Shown: positions 25,596 through 34,020 of the stretch, one piece after another
How the letters are laid out: every line of letters starts with the position of its first letter
How positions within the stretch are numbered: the stretch's first letter is position 1
Assembly (NCBI RefSeq): GCF_037076455.1
Contig: NZ_AP028679.1
Location: 387,501 to 451,500, forward strand
Direction: 5' to 3'
Length of the DNA: 64,000 nt
Source: Desulfoferula mesophila
Lineage (GTDB): Bacteria; Desulfobacterota; Desulfarculia; Desulfarculales; Desulfarculaceae
The notes under the pieces: model-generated
What the model was told of the DNA's origin: nothing
Databases searched by the model: none
The model's input: the letters and a program-made list of their open reading frames with translations, nothing else
Program-made: the position numbers and the translations under genes

Positions 25596-25988
25596 ATGTC
25601 CATCGACGAACTCAAGAAGAAGACCGGCCAGACCGCCAAGCTGTATTTCGAGGGCTATCAGGACGACCGCCCCTACGACCTCTGGCGCAGCTTCGACAAG
25701 GACCTGGCCCTGGACCTGAGCCTGTTCATCACCGGGCAGATGTACGCCCGGGAAAAGCTGCCCCACCCCACCCGCCAGCTGGTGGCCGTGGCCACCCTCA
25801 CCGCCCTGGAGCGCACCGAGGAGCTCAAGCTGCACATCTGGGCCGCCTTGAACGTGGGCTGCGACCCCCACGACGTGGCCGAGACCATCTTCCAGGTGGC
25901 CATCTACGCGGGCATGCCCGTGGTCAACCAGGGGCTCAAGGTGCTCAAAGAGGTGCTCGAAGAGCGGGGGCAGTGGCCCCTGGACTGA
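25596..25988 (+). CDS. Carboxymuconolactone decarboxylase family protein
   Basis: This 130-residue all-helical protein has KLPHPTRQLVAVATLTAL followed by ELKLHIWAALNVGCDPHDVAETIFQVAIYAGMPVVNQGL, the pattern of the gamma-carboxymuconolactone decarboxylase family. The CxxC plus His redox centre of AhpD-type members is absent, so a peroxidase role is unlikely. The substrate is unknown. The ATG at 25596 was preferred over in-frame upstream codons because it gives the usual family length. Confidence 0.85.
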   Translation: MSIDELKKKTGQTAKLYFEGYQDDRPYDLWRSFDKDLALDLSLFITGQMYAREKLPHPTRQLVAVATLTALERTEELKLHIWAALNVGCDPHDVAETIFQVAIYAGMPVVNQGLKVLKEVLEERGQWPLD

Positions 25989-26108
25989 GCCCCGGCTCGC
26001 CGAACCAGACCCTTGCGCGGCGGGGGGCTCCCGGGGGGCCCCCTTGCCTGTCCGCGCGCCAAGCCTCAGACTTAAGGCATAGCCCACCAACTTACTAGGA
26101 GGCTTGGC

Positions 26109-26687
26109 ATGAAAAAACTACTTATCCTCGCGCTGTGTGTTGCGCTGGTGGCCGCCCTGGGCGCCGTGGCTTGGGCCGAGTCGAATGACTCCGCCCAGCA
26201 GCGACAGCCTCAGACCTACTATGGTCCGGGACAAGGCTACGGTTACGGCTACGGCATGGGGCCGGGCATGATGGGCCCCGGTTATGGCCGGGGCGGCATG
26301 ATGGGGCCGGGCTATGGTTACGGCATGGGGCCGGGCATGATGGGACCGGGCTACGGCTACGGCATGCGCGGCCAGGGCGGCTACGGCCCAGGGCCGGGCA
26401 ATCCCGCCTGGCAGTCCATGTCTTCCCAGGATCGCCAGGCCTGGCAGGAGATGGTGCAGCAGCAACGGCAAAAGACCCTGCCCCTGCGCCAGGAATACGT
26501 GGCCAAGCAGATGGAGCTGGAAACCCTGTGGGCCCAGCCCAACCCGGATCAGAAGCGGGTGCGCGAGCTGTCCAAGGAGCTCAGCGAGATCCAGGGCAAG
26601 CTGACCCAGGAGCACAACGAGTTCCTGATGCAGTGCCGCCAGAAGTTCGGCGACAAGGGATGGGCCTGCCCCGGCGGCGGTTATTAG
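26109..26687 (+). CDS. Secreted Gly/Tyr/Met-rich protein with Spy/ZraP-like C-terminus
   Basis: The 192 residues include a signal peptide (KKLLILALCVALVAALGAVAWA), then a low-complexity region (about 40-95) with near-identical MGPGMMGPGYG and GYGYGM repeats. A helical C-terminal part follows (SQDRQAWQEMVQQQRQK ... VRELSKELSEIQGKL), like periplasmic Spy/CpxP/ZraP metal-stress chaperones. Met- and Gly-rich repeats suggest metal (Cu or Zn) contact, by inference. The repeats are visible as DNA tandem repeats at 26230-26370. It has a strong AGGAGG ribosome-binding site. Confidence 0.75.
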   Translation: MKKLLILALCVALVAALGAVAWAESNDSAQQRQPQTYYGPGQGYGYGYGMGPGMMGPGYGRGGMMGPGYGYGMGPGMMGPGYGYGMRGQGGYGPGPGNPAWQSMSSQDRQAWQEMVQQQRQKTLPLRQEYVAKQMELETLWAQPNPDQKRVRELSKELSEIQGKLTQEHNEFLMQCRQKFGDKGWACPGGGY

Positions 26688-26861
26688 CCCGCATATTTCA
26701 TGAAGGCCGCGCGTCTGGCTGTGCCAGGCCGGGATACAATCCGTGCCTTGATAATGCGGGCACTTTTTTCAAAACAGCCCCACGAATAGAGGCTCGTTAT
26801 TTAACGCCACCCAGCCCTCATGAGATATGCGGGCTAGCTCTCTCGGCCGGCCTATAAAAAA

Positions 26862-26890
26862 ACTCCCCGCCCGGAGGCCGGGCGGGGAGT
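26862..26890 (-). terminator. Intrinsic terminator of the tol-pal operon
   Basis: A perfect 13-bp stem (ACTCCCCGCCCGG / CCGGGCGGGGAGT) is followed on the minus strand by seven Ts (26856-26862). Confidence 0.9.
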
Positions 26891-26914
26891 CGAGACAACG
26901 GAAGGCTGCGGGTA

Positions 26915-27769
26915 CTAGAGCTTCTTGAGTATCTTTTGGGCCAGATCGGCTTGAGACGTCTTGGGGTAGTCCTTGACCAACTTGCTCAAGACGATCTTGG
27001 CGGTGCGCTTGTCCCCCAGGGCCCGGAAGGAGAGCCCCTGCTTGAGCAGGGCGGCGGGCACCTTGGAGCTCTTGGGGTAGTGCTTGATCATCTGGTTGTA
27101 GGCCAGGATCGCCTCTTCGTACTTTTTCTCCGCATAGAAGCACTCGCCGATCCAATACTGGGCGTTGTCGGCCAGCGAGCTCTTGGGGTACTTCTTGATG
27201 TACTCGGCAAAGCGGTCCCGGGCCGGGCCGTAGGACTTTTGTTTGTACAGCCGGATGCCCAGGTCGTAGATGTCCTGAGGCTTGGGCGCGGCCGGCGGCT
27301 GCTCGGCGGGCTTGGCGGCCGGGGCCTTGGCCGCGGGGGCGGCGGCTTTAGCGGCGGCGCCGTCGGCCGACAACCCCAGATAGGCCTCCAGGCGCGCCAG
27401 GCGCTTATCGGTCGCGGCCTGGGACTTGGCCACGCTCTGCTTGGCCTCCTGGGCCTCCTGGCTGCTGCGCTGATTGATGGCCTGGCCCAGCGAGTGCTCG
27501 CTTTCTTCCACCCGGCCCGACAGGCGCATCAGGTCCTGGCGCAGGGCGGCCACCTCGGCCGTAAGCTCGGCCTGGGGCTGGCGGCCTTGGGAGACCTGTT
27601 TCTCCAGGACACTGGCTTTTTCTTCCAACTGGGTAATCTGGCGTTGCTGGCGGGTCACTTGCGATTGCAGGGCCGCGAACTGATCCGGCTCCACCGTGGC
27701 GCAGCCCGCGCCCACGGCGGCAATCATCAACAACACGAGCATGAAGGGGGCCAGCGCTTTTGCCTTCAT
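26915..27769 (-). CDS. cpoB: Tol-Pal system protein CpoB/YbgF
   Basis: The protein has 284 residues. The N-terminus is a lipoprotein-type signal (AVGAGC, Cys23), unlike the free periplasmic E. coli protein. A trimerising coiled coil (about 35-100) comes next, then an Ala/Pro linker and a C-terminal TPR domain (about 165-284: YDLGIRLYKQKSYGPARDRF and AQYWIGECFYAEKKYEEAI). CpoB couples outer-membrane constriction to peptidoglycan synthesis at division. It is last gene of the tol-pal operon. Confidence 0.93.
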   Translation of the reverse strand: MKAKALAPFMLVLLMIAAVGAGCATVEPDQFAALQSQVTRQQRQITQLEEKASVLEKQVSQGRQPQAELTAEVAALRQDLMRLSGRVEESEHSLGQAINQRSSQEAQEAKQSVAKSQAATDKRLARLEAYLGLSADGAAAKAAAPAAKAPAAKPAEQPPAAPKPQDIYDLGIRLYKQKSYGPARDRFAEYIKKYPKSSLADNAQYWIGECFYAEKKYEEAILAYNQMIKHYPKSSKVPAALLKQGLSFRALGDKRTAKIVLSKLVKDYPKTSQADLAQKILKKL

Positions 27770-27814
27770 TTATTCCTCCCAGACAGCGGTTCGCCCGCCC
27801 GGACAGCTAGTCCT

Positions 27815-28372
27815 TTACTTTATGACAAAATGGACCCGGCGGTTGGCCGCGTAGGCCTCCTCGGTTTGGCCCATCATCAGGGGCCGCTCCTCGCCGTAGC
27901 TCACGGTTTCCATCCGACTGGGGCTGATGCCCATGGCCACCATGTAGGCCTCCACCGCCTTGGCCCGCTTCTCGCCCAGGGCCATGTTGTAGGCGTTGGA
28001 GCCTCGGTCGTCGCAGTTGCCCTCGATGATCACCTGGATCGAGGGATGCTGCTGCATGTAGGCCGCCTTCTCGTTGAGGATCTGCTTGGCCTCGGCGCTC
28101 AGGTCGTAGCGGTCGTAGTTGAAGTGCACGTCGGTGTTGACGAACACCTCCTTCATCTTGGCCTCGGACCCCCGGGCCTGTTCTTCCTTGAGCTGGGCCT
28201 CCTTGAGGCGCTGTTCGCGCAGGCGGCGTTCGCGCTCCGCCTCCAATCGGGCCTTCTCCTGCTCGGTCATGGTGGAGTCGGGGCCGGGCACCGTGTCCTT
28301 GCCGCAGCCCAGGGGCGCCGCCAAACCGGCCAAAAGTACCGCCAAAGCCAGCCAAACCACGTATTTTTTCAC
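27815..28372 (-). CDS. pal: Peptidoglycan-associated lipoprotein Pal
   Basis: The protein has 185 residues. The GTG start at 28372 has GGGAGG upstream. The lipobox is APLGC (Cys23). After a charged helical linker, the OmpA-like domain has VHFNYDRYDLS and the peptidoglycan-binding IEGNCDDRGSNAYNMALGEKRA. It links the outer membrane to the cell wall and interacts with TolB. The order tolQRAB-pal-cpoB is conserved in proteobacteria. Confidence 0.96.
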   Translation of the reverse strand: MKKYVVWLALAVLLAGLAAPLGCGKDTVPGPDSTMTEQEKARLEAERERRLREQRLKEAQLKEEQARGSEAKMKEVFVNTDVHFNYDRYDLSAEAKQILNEKAAYMQQHPSIQVIIEGNCDDRGSNAYNMALGEKRAKAVEAYMVAMGISPSRMETVSYGEERPLMMGQTEEAYAANRRVHFVIK

Positions 28373-28403
28373 GTCAAGCCTCCCGCAAAAAGGGTTGTAT
28401 GTC

Positions 28404-29708
28404 TCATTTAACCATGATTCCACGGGGAGACCAAGCGGGGTCGGTCTGTTCTCCAGGCAAATTGGTGAGCCGGGTTATGTATTCTCCCCCCGCGGTCATC
28501 AAATAGATCTGATAGCGTCCGGTCCGGCGGCTGGCGTAGGCGATGAGCCGCCCGTCCGGGGAAAAGGTGGGGTCTTCGCCACCGCCCAGACCGGAGGTGA
28601 GGATCTTGTTTTCGCTGCCGTCGGGCCGGATGGTGGCCACCTGGAAGTCGCCGTTGTTCTGGGCCTGGTAGGCGATGCGGTCCCCCCGGGGGCTCCAGCA
28701 GGGCGCGGCGCAGTACTTCTGGCCGAAGGTGATGCGCCGGTTGGTGCCGGTGTCCAGATCCAACACGTAGATCTGGGGGTTGCCTCCCCGGTCGCTGACG
28801 TAGGCCATGCGCCGTCCGTCGGGGCTGAAGGAGGGGGCCACCTCTATGCCCCAGCCGTCGGTGAGCCGCTTGAGCACCTTGCCGGCCACGTCCACCAGGA
28901 AGATGTTGTTCTGGCCGGTGTAGGACAGGGCCGCGGCCAGCTGCCCCTGGTGCTTGGGCCTGAAGTCGGGGGTCAGGTTCACCCCCGGCTTGTTGATGAT
29001 GACCTTGCCGGTGCCGCCGGACAGGGCGTGCACCAGGATGGCCGGGCGGCGCTTGATGTAGGAGCTGTAGGCCACCAGCGAGCCGTCCGGGCTCCAGGCG
29101 GGATACAGGCTGATGTCGCCCTTTTGGCTCAGGTTGCGCACCCCGGAGCCGTCGAAGCGCATCAGGTAGATCTCCTTGATCCGCTCCCTGGCCCCCACGA
29201 AGGCGATCATGGTGGAATAGATGGAGCGCTCGCCGGTGAGCGCCTTGATCACCTCGTCGCAGAAACGGGCCAGCATGGCCCCCAGGTCCGAGGTGCGCCC
29301 GTCGTAGCGCCGGCCCACCAGGAGCTTGCCCTCGGTGATGTCAAAAAACCTCAGCTCCAGGGTCAGCACGCCGTTTTCCAGCTTGTAGCCGCCGGTGGTG
29401 AGCAGCTCGGCCCCGATGCGCGACCAGCGGCGGTAGTCCACCTTTTCCAGGCCCGGCGCCCCCAAGAAGCTCTTGGGGTCCATGAAGTCGAACAGGCCGG
29501 TGTAGCTCAGGTAGCGTTCTAGCATCCGGGTGCCCTCGGCGCCGACGGGGTCGGTGCCCCCGCCGGGCAGGGGCTGGAAAGGCGCCAGGGCCAGGGGCAG
29601 CTTTTTGCTGAAGGGCTGGGTGATGTCGATGTACACCCGGGCGCCGGCCGGCAGGGCCATCCCCAGGATTATAAGGCTCAAGGTAAGGGCGGCGAGTAGT
29701 CGGCGCAT
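28404..29708 (-). CDS. tolB: Tol-Pal periplasmic protein TolB
   Basis: The 434 residues comprise a signal peptide (RRLLAALTLSLIILGMALPAGA), an N-terminal alpha/beta domain (about 25-165) and a six-bladed beta-propeller with repeated WD40-like motifs (YPAWSPDGSLVAYSS, APSFSPDGRRMAYVSDRGG, APCWSPRGDRIAYQA, DPTFSPDGRLIAYAS, DPAWSPRG). It acts in the periplasm between TolA and Pal. It starts 18 bases after tolA. Confidence 0.97.
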   Translation of the reverse strand: MRRLLAALTLSLIILGMALPAGARVYIDITQPFSKKLPLALAPFQPLPGGGTDPVGAEGTRMLERYLSYTGLFDFMDPKSFLGAPGLEKVDYRRWSRIGAELLTTGGYKLENGVLTLELRFFDITEGKLLVGRRYDGRTSDLGAMLARFCDEVIKALTGERSIYSTMIAFVGARERIKEIYLMRFDGSGVRNLSQKGDISLYPAWSPDGSLVAYSSYIKRRPAILVHALSGGTGKVIINKPGVNLTPDFRPKHQGQLAAALSYTGQNNIFLVDVAGKVLKRLTDGWGIEVAPSFSPDGRRMAYVSDRGGNPQIYVLDLDTGTNRRITFGQKYCAAPCWSPRGDRIAYQAQNNGDFQVATIRPDGSENKILTSGLGGGEDPTFSPDGRLIAYASRRTGRYQIYLMTAGGEYITRLTNLPGEQTDPAWSPRGIMVK

Positions 29709-29725
29709 TATTTCTCCGCTGAATT

Positions 29726-30586
29726 TTAGCCGTTAAGGTCCTCGGGCCGGAAGCGCAGCCCTATTTCGTGTTCGCGTCCCCTGACCACGCTGGGCAGGGG
29801 GGGGAAGGGGGCGGCCTTTTCCACCGCGCGCAGGGCGCTGGCGTCCAGGCGGCTGTTGCCCGAGCTCTTTTCCAGCCACACCTTGGCCAGGGCGCCGTCG
29901 CGCCGGATGCGGGCCACCACCACCGCCTCCAAATGGGCGGCGCTTTTGACCAGGGCCTCGGGCAGCACCCACTGGCGGCGCACCCGCTCCCATATCTCGG
30001 TGTAATACACCTGGAAGCGCAGGCTGCTGGTGTCGGCCGAGGCGTTGCCGGCGGCAAAGGCCCCGGAGGCGGCCTGGCGGGTGGCCACCTTGCTCTCCAG
30101 ACGGCTCAGGGCGCTGGTCAGCTTCTGCTCGTCCCGGCGCTCGGCGGCCACCTCTTTTTCCATCTTCTTCAGGCGGCTGGCCAACAGCCTGTCGGGGTCG
30201 GGCTGCTTGGCCGCCGGCTTGGGCTTGATACGCTTGGGGCTGTCCTTCTTTAGCGCCACCGCCTCCTTCTGAGGCTCCGGCTTGGCCTTCACCGGCGGGG
30301 CCGGCTTGGCCGGGACCGGCTTGGGAGGCGCGGGCTTGGGAGCCGGCTTGGGCGCGGCCTTGGGCGCGGGCGGCGCCGGGGCCGGGGCCGGGCGGGCCAA
30401 AACCGCCGGGCTCACCAGGGCCACGTTGTAGACCGGGGCGAAGGACTTGGGACGGCTTACATGCCAGCCGGGCCAGAAGGCCAGCACCAAGATGAGCAGC
30501 AGATGCAGGCCCAGGCTGACCCCGATGGCCCAGGCCACCTGTTCGTCGTCCCAAAAGTTGAAGCGTTTCAGGGTCGCGGAGTTCAA
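29726..30586 (-). CDS. tolA: TolA/TonB-like energy transducer of the Tol system
   Basis: The protein has 286 residues. The TTG start at 30586 overlaps the tolR stop (TTGA). One N-terminal membrane helix (about 18-40) is followed by a Pro/Ala/Lys-rich periplasm-spanning stretch (about 62-125), a helical segment and a TonB-type C-terminal domain (about 195-286: WERVRRQWVLPEAL, VVARIRRDGALAKVWLEKSSG). Its position between tolR and tolB identifies it as TolA. Confidence 0.9.
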   Translation of the reverse strand: MNSATLKRFNFWDDEQVAWAIGVSLGLHLLLILVLAFWPGWHVSRPKSFAPVYNVALVSPAVLARPAPAPAPPAPKAAPKPAPKPAPPKPVPAKPAPPVKAKPEPQKEAVALKKDSPKRIKPKPAAKQPDPDRLLASRLKKMEKEVAAERRDEQKLTSALSRLESKVATRQAASGAFAAGNASADTSSLRFQVYYTEIWERVRRQWVLPEALVKSAAHLEAVVVARIRRDGALAKVWLEKSSGNSRLDASALRAVEKAAPFPPLPSVVRGREHEIGLRFRPEDLNG

Positions 30587-31017
30587 GACTTTTTCTTCTT
30601 CTCCGGCGGGGGAACCCGCTGGGGTTCGGTAACCATGCCCAGGTTGTCCACCCCGGCCTTTTTGGCCTCGGCCAAGACCTGCACCACCACCCCGTAGGGC
30701 ACGTCCTTGTCGGCCTTGAGGTAGACCTTGGTGCCCGGTTTGCGCGCGGTGATGTTCTTGAGCTTCTCCGCCAGGTCGTCCAGGCCCACCTGGAACTCGT
30801 CCAGATACACCTCGCCCTTTTGGGTCACGGTGAGCACCAGCATCTCGTCGGTGGTCTTGAGGGCGGCGCTGTCGGTGGCCGGCAGTTTCACGTCCAGGCC
30901 CTGGACCATCATGGGGGCGGCCACCATGAAGATGATCAAAAGCACCAGGACCACGTCCACCAGGGGGACCACGTTGATCTCCCCCATGAAACGGCCCTTG
31001 TTGCCCACGCCGGCCAT
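30583..31017 (-). CDS. tolR: TolR/ExbD biopolymer transport protein
   Basis: The 144 residues include one membrane helix carrying the proton-channel Asp in VVPLVDVVLVLLIIFMVAAP (about residues 16-35). A periplasmic domain follows (VKLPATDSAALK ... VYLKADKDVPYGVV). With TolQ it forms the pmf-driven motor that energises TolA. It starts four bases after tolQ. Confidence 0.95.
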   Translation of the reverse strand: MAGVGNKGRFMGEINVVPLVDVVLVLLIIFMVAAPMMVQGLDVKLPATDSAALKTTDEMLVLTVTQKGEVYLDEFQVGLDDLAEKLKNITARKPGTKVYLKADKDVPYGVVVQVLAEAKKAGVDNLGMVTEPQRVPPPEKKKKS

Positions 31018-31021
31018 AGCT

Positions 31022-31825
31022 CTAATTCCCGCCGCCCTGCAACTCCGAGGGGCGCACGGCTTCCACCGCCGGCCCGTGGCGCTGCATGAGATCGCGCTCC
31101 ACCAGGTTCAAGAAGTCCTGGCTGAAGGAGTCCATCTCCGCTTCCAGCACCACCAGGCGCCGCCCGAAGTGGTTGTAGAACACCACCGCCGGGATGGCCG
31201 CGAACAGGCCGGTGGCCGTGGCCACCAGGGCCTCGGCGATGCCCGGAGCCACGGTGGCCAGGTTGGCCGCGCCGGTGGCCCCGATGCCCCGGAAGGCGTC
31301 CATGATGCCCCACACCGTGCCGAACAGGCCGATGAAAGGGGCGGTATTGGCGGTGGTGGCCAGGAAGGTCACGGCCTTGCCCAGGCGGGTGCTCTCCGCC
31401 GCCTGGGCCCGGTCCAGGGCCCGCTTGAGGTTGGGCATCACCCCCACGGGCAGGCCGGGCTCGCCCCGGCGCATACGCATCACCTTGGCCAACTCGCCGT
31501 AGGCCACCGCGAACAGGCCCGCCAGGGGGCTGGTGGTCAGGTGCTTGGTCTGGGCCTGGGCCGCCGAAAGGCTGCCCGCGTTCCAAAACAGGTTTTCGAA
31601 CTCGCGGTTTTGGCGCTTGGCTTCGCGCAACGAGCGGAGCTTGGAAAGGATGAGTCCCCAGCTAACCACCGAGAATGTGATTAGAATAAATAGAACGCCC
31701 TGCACCACCGGCCCGGCGGACCATACCATTTGCCATACGTCGGTGCCGGTATTGCCGCCCAGATCGGCGGCCAGAGCGGGGGTGGAAGCTAAGACGGCCA
31801 ACAATCCCAAGATATAGTAATGCAT
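31022..31825 (-). CDS. tolQ: TolQ/ExbB proton channel protein
   Basis: The 267 residues include an N-terminal extension (possible signal segment, residues 1-20) before three membrane helices. The MotA/TolQ/ExbB signature is present: TTANTAPFIGLFGTVWGIMDAF and GIAEALVATATGLFAAIPAVVFYNHF. It is first gene of tolQRAB-pal-cpoB. Confidence 0.95.
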   Translation of the reverse strand: MHYYILGLLAVLASTPALAADLGGNTGTDVWQMVWSAGPVVQGVLFILITFSVVSWGLILSKLRSLREAKRQNREFENLFWNAGSLSAAQAQTKHLTTSPLAGLFAVAYGELAKVMRMRRGEPGLPVGVMPNLKRALDRAQAAESTRLGKAVTFLATTANTAPFIGLFGTVWGIMDAFRGIGATGAANLATVAPGIAEALVATATGLFAAIPAVVFYNHFGRRLVVLEAEMDSFSQDFLNLVERDLMQRHGPAVEAVRPSELQGGGN

Positions 31826-31854
31826 TGATACACCTAGCCCATTATATTGCGGTT

Positions 31855-31883
31855 ATCTTAGCTTTGGCCACCTTTAAAGTCAA
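31855..31883 (-). promoter_or_regulatory. Sigma-70-like promoter of the tol-pal operon
   Basis: On the minus strand TTGACT (31878-31883), a 17-base spacer and TAAGAT (31855-31860) lie about 30 bases before the tolQ ATG. A second TATAAT lies at 31841-31846. Confidence 0.6.
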
Positions 31884-32009
31884 GGAAGGGTCTATTGCTT
31901 TTGCATGAACATTGGCCATGGGTCTCCCGAAAGGGTAAAGTTTAAATTAAGATATACATGCAAGGCAGTTAGCCTGCCATGCTCCCTCTTGAAGCTTGGG
32001 AGAAATATT

Positions 32010-32666
32010 TTGCCGCAACACCCAGCGCAAGGCCTGTTTTTGGATCTGGACGGCACCCTGGCCGACAGCATGCCGGTGATGACCGCGGCCACCGACCGCT
32101 TTCTCAAGGAGTTGGGCCTGGAGCGCATGGGCGGCGGCCACCACCGCTGGGCCGGGCGCACCCCCTTTGACATCATGGGCGCCCTCAAGGAGCACAACGG
32201 CCTGGACATCCCGGTTCAGGAGCTGGTGGAGCGCTACTACAAGCTGGTGGACGCGGCCTACACGGACCAGGCCACGGTGATGCCCGGCGGCCGCCGCCTG
32301 CTGGCCGCGGCCTCCCAACGGGGGGTGTTCACCGCGGTGGTCACCAGCACCCTGCGCTCGGTGGCCGAGGGCTTCTTGGCCCACCAGGGGCTCAGGGAAA
32401 TGGTGAACGCGGTGGTCACCGTGGAGGACATCCGCCGGGGCAAGCCCGACCCGGAGCCCTACCTGCTGGCGCTCAAAATCAGCGGCCTCAGGGCCGACCA
32501 GGCCCTGGCCGTGGAGGACGCGCCTATGGGAGCCAGGTCCGCCACCGGGGCCGGTCTGGCCACCTGGATCATGGCCCCCCGGGGAGCCCAGGATTTTCCC
32601 CGCATCGCCGGGGTCGCCGGTTTTATCAATCGGCTGGATCAATTAATCCCCTGCTTGCAAGGTTGA
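32010..32666 (+). CDS. HAD-superfamily phosphatase (phosphoglycolate-phosphatase-like)
   Basis: The predicted protein has 218 residues. I chose TTG 32010 because GGGAGA lies seven bases upstream; an in-frame ATG at 31905 would add 35 residues without homology-like features. Motif I FLDLDGTLADSMP, motif II VVTSTLRS, motif III/IV RRGKPDPEPYLLAL and VEDAPMGARSATGAGL are present. It is a Mg2+-dependent phosphatase/mutase of the Cof/Gph/PgmB type; the substrate is not determinable. Confidence 0.9.
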   Translation: MPQHPAQGLFLDLDGTLADSMPVMTAATDRFLKELGLERMGGGHHRWAGRTPFDIMGALKEHNGLDIPVQELVERYYKLVDAAYTDQATVMPGGRRLLAAASQRGVFTAVVTSTLRSVAEGFLAHQGLREMVNAVVTVEDIRRGKPDPEPYLLALKISGLRADQALAVEDAPMGARSATGAGLATWIMAPRGAQDFPRIAGVAGFINRLDQLIPCLQG

Positions 32667-32691
32667 CTTCCTTCGCGTCGTATCGTATCGT
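32663..32691 (+). promoter_or_regulatory. Sigma-70-like promoter of a candidate small RNA
   Basis: TTGACT at 32663-32668, a 17-base spacer and TATCGT at 32686-32691. It overlaps the HAD stop codon and lies just before a strongly structured, ORF-less segment. Confidence 0.6.
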
Positions 32692-32697
32692 GAAACG

Positions 32698-32880
32698 ACT
32701 CGGCGGCGACTGGGGCCCGCTTTACGGGGCCGCCCCGCCGCCGAGGCAATTACGGGGGCGTCAATCGGGGGGGCCCCCTCCGCGCCTGCCCCGTCGGGAA
32801 GGAGCCGCCATGGCCGCGGCCCGGTGGGGGGAAATGTCTGGACGGCGAAGGGCCTATATACCCTTCGCCGTCTTTTTTTA
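32698..32880 (+). ncRNA. Candidate stand-alone structured RNA, about 180 nt
   Basis: The segment has its own promoter and terminator and no plausible ORF. From its 5' end: hairpin 1 has a perfect outer stem CTCGGCGGCG/CGCCGCCGAG (from 32699) with an inner GGCCC/GGGCC helix. Hairpin 2 is nested (ACGGGG..CCCCGT, GCG..CGC, GGGGG..CCCCC). Then come GGGAAGGAG, a third GC-rich hairpin (CCGCC/GGTGG), and the terminator stem. I could not match it to 6S, SRP, RNase P or a riboswitch I know. Confidence 0.5.
32841..32879 (+). terminator. Strong intrinsic terminator
   Basis: A 12-bp perfect stem GACGGCGAAGGG/CCCTTCGCCGTC with an eight-base loop is followed by seven Ts, then ATTTTT. The T-run is on the plus strand, so it ends the candidate RNA and not the minus-strand mltD gene. 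Confidence 0.92.
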
Positions 32881-34020
32881 TTTTTCCGGGATGTTCAGGC
32901 GCTGGCCCGGCACGATGACGCAATCGCCTTCCAGATCGTTGGCATCCTTTATCTCGTTGAGACTCACCCCGTGGCGGCGGGCGATGGCGCCCAGGCTGTC
33001 GCCCCGGCGCACCACGTAGACCTCGTTTTGCGGCGAGGTCGCGGGCTGCATCTTTTGCAGGCGGGCGGCCAGGTCCTGGCCATGGCCCGGCGGCACCACG
33101 ACGGTCACCCGGCCCTTGGGCAGATAGCGGCGGCGCAGCTCGGGGTTTAGCTCACGCAACATGCGGTAGCTGGTACCCGCCGCCTGGGCCACCACGGTCA
33201 GATGCACGGGTTTCTTGAGGGTCAGGGTGACGCTTTGACCGGCCATGGGCTCCCAGCGGGCCTCGGGCGGCAGCACGTAGCCGTAGGACTGGGGATCGCT
33301 GATGACCAGCTTGGCGGCCAGGATGCGGTAGATGTAGCGCTGGGTCTCCCGGGGCAGGGACAGGTCGAAGTAGTCCTTGGTGGCCTGCTCTTTTATCTCG
33401 CGGGCCACCCGGTTCTCTCCGCAGTTGTAGGCAGCCATGGCCAGGGGCCACGAGTCGAACTCCTGGTGCAGGTCCGACAGATAGGACAAGGCCGCCTGGG
33501 TGGCCAGGGCCACGTTGCGCCGGTCGTCGTACCAGCGGTTGATGCGCAGTCCGTACTTGCGGCCGGTGGCGGCCATGAACTGCCAGGGCCCCACCGCGCC
33601 GGCGGGGGAGCGGATGTAGTGTATGAGGCTGCTCTCGGCCACGGCCAGGTACTTGATGTCCTGCGGCATGCCCTTGGCTTTCAGGCGGCCTTCGATATAG
33701 GGGAAATAGCGCCACGCCCTTTTCAGCCACATGATGACCTGGGCCGGGTCGTGCACCACGATTATCAGCTCCCGCTCCAGTTGTTCGGCCACCATCCGCC
33801 GCTCCAGGGGCACCCGGGTGCCGCAGAGGCTCAGCTCGGCGGGCAGGGTGGGAACAAAATAGGTCGGAGGCTGGTTGGGGGCCTTGGGGGCGGGGGCCTG
33901 GGCGGCGGCGGGCGCGGATGCGCCGGTGGTGGCGGGGGCGGACTCTTGCTCGGCCGCGTACGCCGCGCCCCAGGCGGCCGTCAGGGCCAACATGGCGATC
34001 AAACACAACAGACGCTTCAT
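32878..34020 (-). CDS. mltD: MltD-like lytic transglycosylase with LysM domain
   Basis: The 380 residues comprise a signal peptide (KRLLCLIAMLALTAAWGAAYA), an Ala/Pro-rich linker and an SLT domain (about 115-245) with catalytic Glu129 in LAVAESSL, SPAGAVGPWQFMAATGRKYGL and LAMAAYNCGENRV. A C-terminal LysM (about 335-378: YVVRRGDSLGAIARRHGVSLNEI) follows. It cleaves peptidoglycan in the periplasm; LysM binds glycan. It overlaps thiL (ATGA). Confidence 0.94.
   Translation of the reverse strand: MKRLLCLIAMLALTAAWGAAYAAEQESAPATTGASAPAAAQAPAPKAPNQPPTYFVPTLPAELSLCGTRVPLERRMVAEQLERELIIVVHDPAQVIMWLKRAWRYFPYIEGRLKAKGMPQDIKYLAVAESSLIHYIRSPAGAVGPWQFMAATGRKYGLRINRWYDDRRNVALATQAALSYLSDLHQEFDSWPLAMAAYNCGENRVAREIKEQATKDYFDLSLPRETQRYIYRILAAKLVISDPQSYGYVLPPEARWEPMAGQSVTLTLKKPVHLTVVAQAAGTSYRMLRELNPELRRRYLPKGRVTVVVPPGHGQDLAARLQKMQPATSPQNEVYVVRRGDSLGAIARRHGVSLNEIKDANDLEGDCVIVPGQRLNIPEK

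Noticed and set aside
26230-26370. Tandem DNA repeats resembling a short repeat array or CRISPR
   Set aside because: They encode MGPGMMGPGYG-type protein repeats in frame, with no unique spacers.
26699-26740. R1 right-end-like sequence (TCTGGCTGTGCCAGGCCGGG)
   Set aside because: A single end without partner or hairpin. Too short to call.
32698-32880. 6S RNA or SRP RNA
   Set aside because: The length would fit 6S, but strong local hairpins replace the long closing stem with a central bubble. The SRP core around the GGAA loop is also absent.
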